Positions 15,101 through 18,744 of a DNA stretch of 18,744 nt are shown piece by piece. The notes below the pieces were generated by a model that had not been told where the DNA came from, searched no databases, and saw only the letters and a list, made by a program, of their open reading frames with translations. The translations under genes and the position numbers were made by a program. The number at the start of each line of letters is the position of its first letter. The stretch's first letter is position 1. The stretch is from Desulfitobacterium sp. (GTDB taxonomy: Bacteria; Bacillota; Desulfitobacteriia; Desulfitobacteriales; Desulfitobacteriaceae): positions 1-18,744 of the forward strand of contig JAAZLD010000048.1 of NCBI GenBank assembly GCA_012799495.1, read 5' to 3'.

Positions 15101-15376
15101 ATGTATTTAAGATTATATCATGTTGGGAGGTCTAGTTTAGGTATGGGTTTGGTAGTTAGACAGGCTAACGGCGTTGCCATAAAGGTTCCAATAGGAAAAA
15201 AGAACTTGATCACACAATCAATAGTACCAACATCAATAGCATCAAAAATGAATACTTCAGAATTTAGTTTTTATGTGTTTCCCAATAATACTTCTAATTC
15301 TGCGTTAATTCCCATAACTGGTTCACCCCAGCCTCTGGCTTATGTCCAGGTTACTAGCAACCGTTTCTGCGGTTAG
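15101..15376 (+). CDS. Hypothetical small protein, doubtful
   Basis: A 91-codon frame with AAGGAAC shortly before the ATG. It has no Cys-rich or membrane pattern; its middle (VPIGKKNLITQSIVPT, FPNNTSNSALIPITG) looks hydrophilic and beta-prone. Its last ~50 bases overlap the minus-strand exosporium-like fragment, and it sits in a rearranged patch behind two terminators. It may be the front of another broken surface-protein gene or chance. I do not recognise a family. Confidence 0.25.
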   Translation: MYLRLYHVGRSSLGMGLVVRQANGVAIKVPIGKKNLITQSIVPTSIASKMNTSEFSFYVFPNNTSNSALIPITGSPQPLAYVQVTSNRFCG

Positions 15377-15547
15377 AACGAAGGTAACAGGTTGATTAGC
15401 TACGAGACCGGTAACTACTTCACTAAAATCTGTGGTTACCAGGCTATCAAAGAAGCTTTCTGCACTGTCCTGAACACTGCAGACCAGCTGACCGGTAACA
15501 GGTGCTCCGCGCCAGATTTTAAATAATACGTCTGGAGTTATCCCTAC
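15323..15547 (-). pseudogene. Exosporium-like protein fragment, minus strand copy
   Basis: Read on the minus strand, GITPDVLFKIWRGAP through VTFVLTAETVAS is clearly homologous to the plus-strand fragment beside it: both share ITP-LFKIWRGAP, later FD, VT and LTAE at matching spacing. The pattern (GTP-x-LF-x-I-x-R ... LTAE ... VIGP-x-TFT) is that of small beta-rich spore surface proteins related to exosporium protein C, an attribution from memory of the family. The N-terminal part is missing upstream of about 15547, and after LTAETVAS the frame ends in an unrelated tail (stop at 15323). I regard it as a broken copy. Confidence 0.6.
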
Positions 15548-15825
15548 GAGCCACTGTCGGTTGGGAACTGCCACCGGGTCGCATTACTCCCATTCTCTTT
15601 AAAATTTGGCGTGGTGCCCCCGATAGCGGAACTTTAATTTACAGCACTATAGACAACGGGGAAGGGAACTTTGATTTCCGCAAAGTCACCTCATTGGCCC
15701 ATGTTGATCATGGATTTACCACTTCCGGAACGGTGACTTATACCCTTACAGCTGAACTGATAGTCCCAGAGACGGTGGCCAGTGTTATAGGTCCCCTAAC
15801 ATTTACGGCTGTTCCCGAGAATTAA
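15535..15825 (+). pseudogene. Exosporium-like protein fragment, plus strand copy
   Basis: An open frame without a start codon reads ELSLRATVGWELPPGRITP, then LFKIWRGAP, and later TYTLTAELIVPETVASVIGP and TFTAVPEN before TAA at 15823. This looks like the last ~96 residues of a family of roughly 120-130, so the first 25-30 residues and the promoter are gone. An in-frame TAA occurs just upstream (near 15520). It faces the homologous minus-strand fragment head to head, and the two overlap at 15535-15547, which places the breakpoint there. No start or ribosome site is present, so I call it a pseudogene. Confidence 0.6.
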
Positions 15826-15855
15826 GATAAAGGGTAGATGCCCATAAAATAGCGA

Positions 15856-15897
15856 AAGCCTTGAGATGCAATAAATTTATGAACAGCCTCAAGGCTT
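15856..15897. terminator. Bidirectional terminator between the exosporium-like fragment and the aldehyde dehydrogenase gene
   Basis: AAGCCTTGAG (15856-15865) pairs with CTCAAGGCTT (15888-15897). On the plus strand ATTGTATTTTG follows; on the minus strand the run TCGCTATTTT follows, 40 bases after the dehydrogenase stop. The core GCCTTGAG/CTCAAGGC is the same as in the ssrA terminator. Confidence 0.65.
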
Positions 15898-15936
15898 ATT
15901 GTATTTTGTCTTGTTATATCTTAGTTTTTTGCATAT

Positions 15937-17400
15937 TTACTTCAATAACCGCATGGCATGAAAGTCCGTATAGGCATAGAGGGTCGGTTCGGCACTCATT
16001 TCCCGTCCCACTCCGCTATCCTTAATTCCGCCAAAGGGCATACCCATAGCTGTTGAACCAAGACCATGAACGTTGATAAAGGTTAAACCGGCTTCCAGCT
16101 GAGGGGCAAGTTTCTTGCCTCGTTCATAATCCCCAGTCCAGATTGATGAGGCTAATCCATAATTACTATCATTAGCCATGGCAATGGCTTCTTCAATTGT
16201 TTCGTAAGGAGTGATTGGGATTACCGGCCCAAATTGTTCACAATGAACTAAGCGGGTAGTATGCTCCTTGTCGATAACAACATGGGGCAGTATGTAGTAA
16301 CCATTATCCCAATTATCAGGATCACATTTGGAACCAAGTTCTCGTACGACAGCCCCATTTTCTTTGGCTTCATTAATCAGTTCCCTGACAAATCTAAATT
16401 GCTCTAGATTATTTACCGGACCCATAGTTGCATGTTCATCCAAGCCATGTCCCACTCGGTAATCTTTTAGATGCTCACACATTAGATCAAAAAAGTCTTT
16501 AAGCATAGCTTGAGGAACATAAAGACGTTTTATGGCATAACAGATTTGACCGGCACGGGTAAAGATCCCTTTTACAAGCCTTGGCATTAATTCTTCAATA
16601 GGGGCATCATCTAAAATAATAGCAGGATCATTTCCTCCTAATTCCAAGGTTACTCCCTTAAGAGATGAGGCTGCATTAACCATCACCTTTTTACCATTTT
16701 CACAACCCCCAGTAAAGGCAACTTTTTTCACCAAGGGATGGCTTGTTAGGGCGGCTCCCACATCGTCATCACCTAGAACTACATTGATAACCCCATTAGG
16801 AAGTACAGCAGCCATCCTTTGTAAAAGAAGAGTTAGAGCTAATGGTGCCCTTGGGGAAGGTTTCACTACAATGGTGTTCCCAGTCATGAGAGCAGGGACT
16901 AATTTCATCATTGTCAGCACCACTGGCATATTCCAGGGAACAATGGCCGCCACAACACCTTTAGGTTTATTTTCGATGCGTATCCAAGATTTTTCATCTT
17001 CTTTTTCTTCTGCTTCCATAAATTCTTCTACGATATTTTCATAGTATTTGAAGTTACCGTATCCACCTCTAAAATCCATTTTGGCCTCTTGGAGCAAACC
17101 ACCGTGCTCCCGTACTAGTAGATGTGCCAAATCAGATATGGAATTTTCTAAAACATCTGAGGCAAGCATGACTTTCTCAACTCGTTCTTGGGGCTCAAGT
17201 TTTCCCCAGCTTAAAAATCCTTGATGTGCGGCTTTGACAGCCTGATCTACATCTTCTGGGGTGCTAACCCCAGCCTTCCCTACAATATTAGTGAGTTTTC
17301 CTGGATCGTAGATTGTAGTATAGCTTTGGCAGGGAAGGGCATGATTGTTTATGAATGGGTGAACTTTTAGGCAAGAGTCTAAGATATTATTTCGATTCAT
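15937..17400 (-). CDS. NAD(P)-dependent aldehyde dehydrogenase
   Basis: 487 residues from the ATG at 17400, with GGAGGG nine or so bases before it; a longer start at 17475 would sit on the sigma-54 promoter. It oxidises an aldehyde to the carboxylate in the cytoplasm. The oxyanion-hole Asn157 (PWNMP), cofactor Lys180 (VVKPSPRAP), general base Glu253 (LELGGNDP) and nucleophile Cys287 (GQICYA) are all present. The usual FTGS-x-x-x-G nucleotide loop is FTGGCENG here, a mild variant. The C-terminal MPFGGIKDSGVGRE is typical. Substrate specificity is not readable; betaine-, succinate-semialdehyde- and general short-chain types are close. It is a single-gene unit with its own terminator and, unusually, a -24/-12 promoter, so an enhancer-binding activator should control it. 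Confidence 0.93.
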   Translation of the reverse strand: MNRNNILDSCLKVHPFINNHALPCQSYTTIYDPGKLTNIVGKAGVSTPEDVDQAVKAAHQGFLSWGKLEPQERVEKVMLASDVLENSISDLAHLLVREHGGLLQEAKMDFRGGYGNFKYYENIVEEFMEAEEKEDEKSWIRIENKPKGVVAAIVPWNMPVVLTMMKLVPALMTGNTIVVKPSPRAPLALTLLLQRMAAVLPNGVINVVLGDDDVGAALTSHPLVKKVAFTGGCENGKKVMVNAASSLKGVTLELGGNDPAIILDDAPIEELMPRLVKGIFTRAGQICYAIKRLYVPQAMLKDFFDLMCEHLKDYRVGHGLDEHATMGPVNNLEQFRFVRELINEAKENGAVVRELGSKCDPDNWDNGYYILPHVVIDKEHTTRLVHCEQFGPVIPITPYETIEEAIAMANDSNYGLASSIWTGDYERGKKLAPQLEAGLTFINVHGLGSTAMGMPFGGIKDSGVGREMSAEPTLYAYTDFHAMRLLK

Positions 17401-17458
17401 ATATGTTCCCTCCAAATATAGATTGCAACTGTGTGAACGTCTATTTCTTATAATACTT

Positions 17459-17475
17459 TGCAAGAAGTATGCCAA
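17459..17475 (-). promoter_or_regulatory. Sigma-54 (RpoN) -24/-12 promoter of the aldehyde dehydrogenase gene
   Basis: Read on the minus strand: TTGGCATACTTCTTGCA. GG and GC are separated by exactly ten bases and five bases separate TGGCAT from TTGCA, matching TGGCAC-N5-TTGCW with one mismatch. The start would fall near 17449, about 50 bases before the ATG. No comparable -10/-35 pair is needed to explain expression. Confidence 0.75.
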
Positions 17476-17539
17476 AAACTGAAGGGACTTGTAAATTATT
17501 TAAGCCCCTGTTTTAATCATCTTTTCGGGAATAACTAGT

Positions 17540-17550
17540 CCAATTATTGG
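17540..17550. promoter_or_regulatory. Candidate upstream activator site
   Basis: CCAATTATTGG is a perfect 5-1-5 palindrome about 95 bases upstream of the predicted sigma-54 start, the range in which enhancer-binding proteins act. Its use is inferred from position only. Confidence 0.3.
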
Positions 17551-17649
17551 TTAATAAAATTATCAAAGAAGTGAAAAGATGTACTAATTTAGGAATTGGT
17601 TTTTAAATTGAATATAGAAGAAGGAGCCTTTTGCTCGCCTAAGAACCTC

Positions 17650-17677
17650 ACTTCTACATCCTTCTATTCATACCTTA
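17650..17677 (+). promoter_or_regulatory. Possible sigma-K-type (mother cell) promoter
   Basis: AC (17650-17651), 17 bases, then CATACCTTA (17669-17677) matches the loose sigma-K pattern AC-N16/17-CATANNNTA. Transcription would start near 17684, 45 bases before the yheC/D-like ATG. A small dyad CGGCAA-aa-TTGCCG (17688-17701) lies in the leader. The pattern is weak in information; the gene type makes it worth noting. Confidence 0.35.
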
Positions 17678-17728
17678 TATACTATGGCGGCAAAATTGCC
17701 GTATAAGTAAGAAGTGGGTGATTAGAGG

Positions 17729-18744
17729 ATGCAAGAAAAAAGCAATGGATCTTATTGTAGTAGCCCTCATAATAAAATACAAATTAATAGAATGAAAAAT
17801 TGTGATGTTTTCGAAACCATTAGAAATGTGGAGATACGGAAAAGCTCTGCAAAGGACAATTTTCTGAAATTATCAAATGATTTAGTAGATAGTAATTTAA
17901 CAAAAGGAACCTATCTCATGAAAGTTGGGCTTAGGCAGGTAACTGATGAGGTTGAAATTTTCCCTAATGACAATAAAACCAATATACTTTTTCTAAAAGA
18001 GAAAGTTTTAGACTCCTTAAGTCTCCCAGAGGGAATTAGACTTAACTTAAAGTGTGACGGGGAGAATCTGATCTTAGGTCCACTAATCGGTGTATTTATT
18101 AGCCACAATAAAATAGAAAAGCTTCTCGATGGATACTGGGATAGTGTATACTGGCGCTTTCAAAATTGGGGAGCAGAAAAGGGTGGTTTGGTTTATTTCT
18201 TTGATTACTCTGGCATTGACTGGGAAGAGAAAAAAGTAGATGGATACTATTGGAACGATAATAGAGATTGGAGCAAATGCACTTATCCTTTGCCAGAAGT
18301 GATCTATGACCGGTGTTTTGGGAAAAATAGCAGAGATGTTGCCCTAAAATTACGGGAAAATATCGCAAATCAAAATTTGCCTATAAGGGTATTTAATCAA
18401 GTTGTAAAAATCACGAAAAAGGAAACTTACGAGCATTTAGTTAAGTATCCTCGTATTAAGAATCACGTACCATTTTTTTCGCCTTATTCCTCTGAGAAGC
18501 TTATTCAAATGCTCCATCAGATGGATTCAGTCTATATAAAGCCCGTTAGCCTTTATAAAGGTCAAGGTGTCCTTAGAGTAAAGAAAAAAGACAAAAAGTT
18601 CATTATCGAATTTCCTGGGGAAGAATCAAACGAAAGAAAAGTATGTCAGGACTTGCCAAGTTTATTAAGAGAGCTCGATCAAATACTCTTACCTGATCAT
18701 GAGTATGTACTCCAGGAGAGTATCCAGCTAGCTAGTTTTCTGGG
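17729..18744 (+). CDS. YheC/YheD family ATP-grasp protein (endospore coat-associated), 3' end beyond window
   Basis: 338 complete codons are visible and the frame is still open at the window end. The start is ATG 17729 with GGGTGATTAGAGG before it. The family's marks are all present: GPLIGVFIS (117-125), the GYYW (172-175) followed by YPLPEVIYDR (186-195), NHVPFFSPYSS (245-255) and the ATP-grasp entry VYIKPVSLYKGQG (268-280). In Bacillus the relatives are spore coat-associated proteins made late in the mother cell; a modifying ligase activity is predicted from the ATP-grasp fold but its product is not known. The usual length is about 350-460 residues, so roughly the last quarter is missing. 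It supports a spore-forming host. Confidence 0.9.
   Translation, partial: MQEKSNGSYCSSPHNKIQINRMKNCDVFETIRNVEIRKSSAKDNFLKLSNDLVDSNLTKGTYLMKVGLRQVTDEVEIFPNDNKTNILFLKEKVLDSLSLPEGIRLNLKCDGENLILGPLIGVFISHNKIEKLLDGYWDSVYWRFQNWGAEKGGLVYFFDYSGIDWEEKKVDGYYWNDNRDWSKCTYPLPEVIYDRCFGKNSRDVALKLRENIANQNLPIRVFNQVVKITKKETYEHLVKYPRIKNHVPFFSPYSSEKLIQMLHQMDSVYIKPVSLYKGQGVLRVKKKDKKFIIEFPGEESNERKVCQDLPSLLRELDQILLPDHEYVLQESIQLASFL

Noticed and set aside
18099..18368. Minus-strand frame of 89 codons (and 17911-18108)
   Set aside because: Antisense to the YheC/D gene, whose plus-strand frame is continuous and matches its family throughout.
1..18744. CRISPR arrays, intact transposases, prophage or toxin-antitoxin pairs
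   Set aside because: No regularly spaced repeats, no DDE/HUH transposase or integrase frame and no small overlapping toxin/antitoxin pair could be supported on either strand.

Overview
The window looks like a chromosomal segment of an AT-rich, spore-forming, anaerobic Firmicute. A Desulfitobacterium/Desulfosporosinus-like member of the Peptococcaceae is my best guess, not a proof. The indications are strong AGGAGG-type ribosome binding sites with several TTG/GTG starts, a YheC/D spore-coat-type ATP-grasp gene, exosporium-like gene fragments, a CISM-type molybdoenzyme, a Tat-exported flavoprotein beside a LysR regulator, and a tmRNA whose tag ends NYALAA.

Layout. (1) 1-1270: a terminator of an unseen upstream gene, then a promoter overlapped by a near-perfect Fur box that drives a DUF2325-DUF3793 gene pair closed by a terminator. 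(2) 1335-3912: a decayed plus-strand cyclase-like gene (squalene-hopene cyclase is the best guess) collides tail to tail with a truncated minus-strand iron-sulfur subunit. Next to it is an intact-looking DmsA-like molybdopterin oxidoreductase. (3) 4055-4136: a 31-bp perfect palindrome of REP type. (4) 4269-8376: glycerol kinase, a LysR regulator, and a divergent Tat lipoprotein flavoprotein of the fumarate-reductase-like superfamily that lacks the usual dicarboxylate-binding residues. (5) 8650-13911: one minus-strand operon, tetR - ABC ATPase - FtsX-type permease - membrane fusion protein, i.e. a MacAB-like exporter, with two identical-architecture operators sitting in and beside its promoter. 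(6) 14097-14903: a small repetitive amphipathic helical protein and ssrA (tmRNA). (7) 15101-15825: a rearranged patch where two homologous exosporium-like domain fragments face each other on opposite strands. (8) 15937-17475: an aldehyde dehydrogenase preceded by a sigma-54 type -24/-12 promoter. (9) 17650-18744: a YheC/D-family gene cut by the window end, preceded by a possible sigma-K-like promoter.

How it fits together. Three small regulons are readable from the DNA: an iron-responsive (Fur) pair, a TetR-autorepressed efflux operon, and a sigma-54 aldehyde dehydrogenase. The LysR/flavoprotein pair looks like an inducible respiratory or detoxifying reductase. Two patches (1335-1862 and 15101-15825) are gene graveyards with deletion or inversion junctions. 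I see no CRISPR array, no intact transposase, no rRNA and no ordinary tRNA. Nothing here is clearly a complete new defence or mobile system; the most novel items are regulatory sites, the atypical flavoprotein and the gene remnants.
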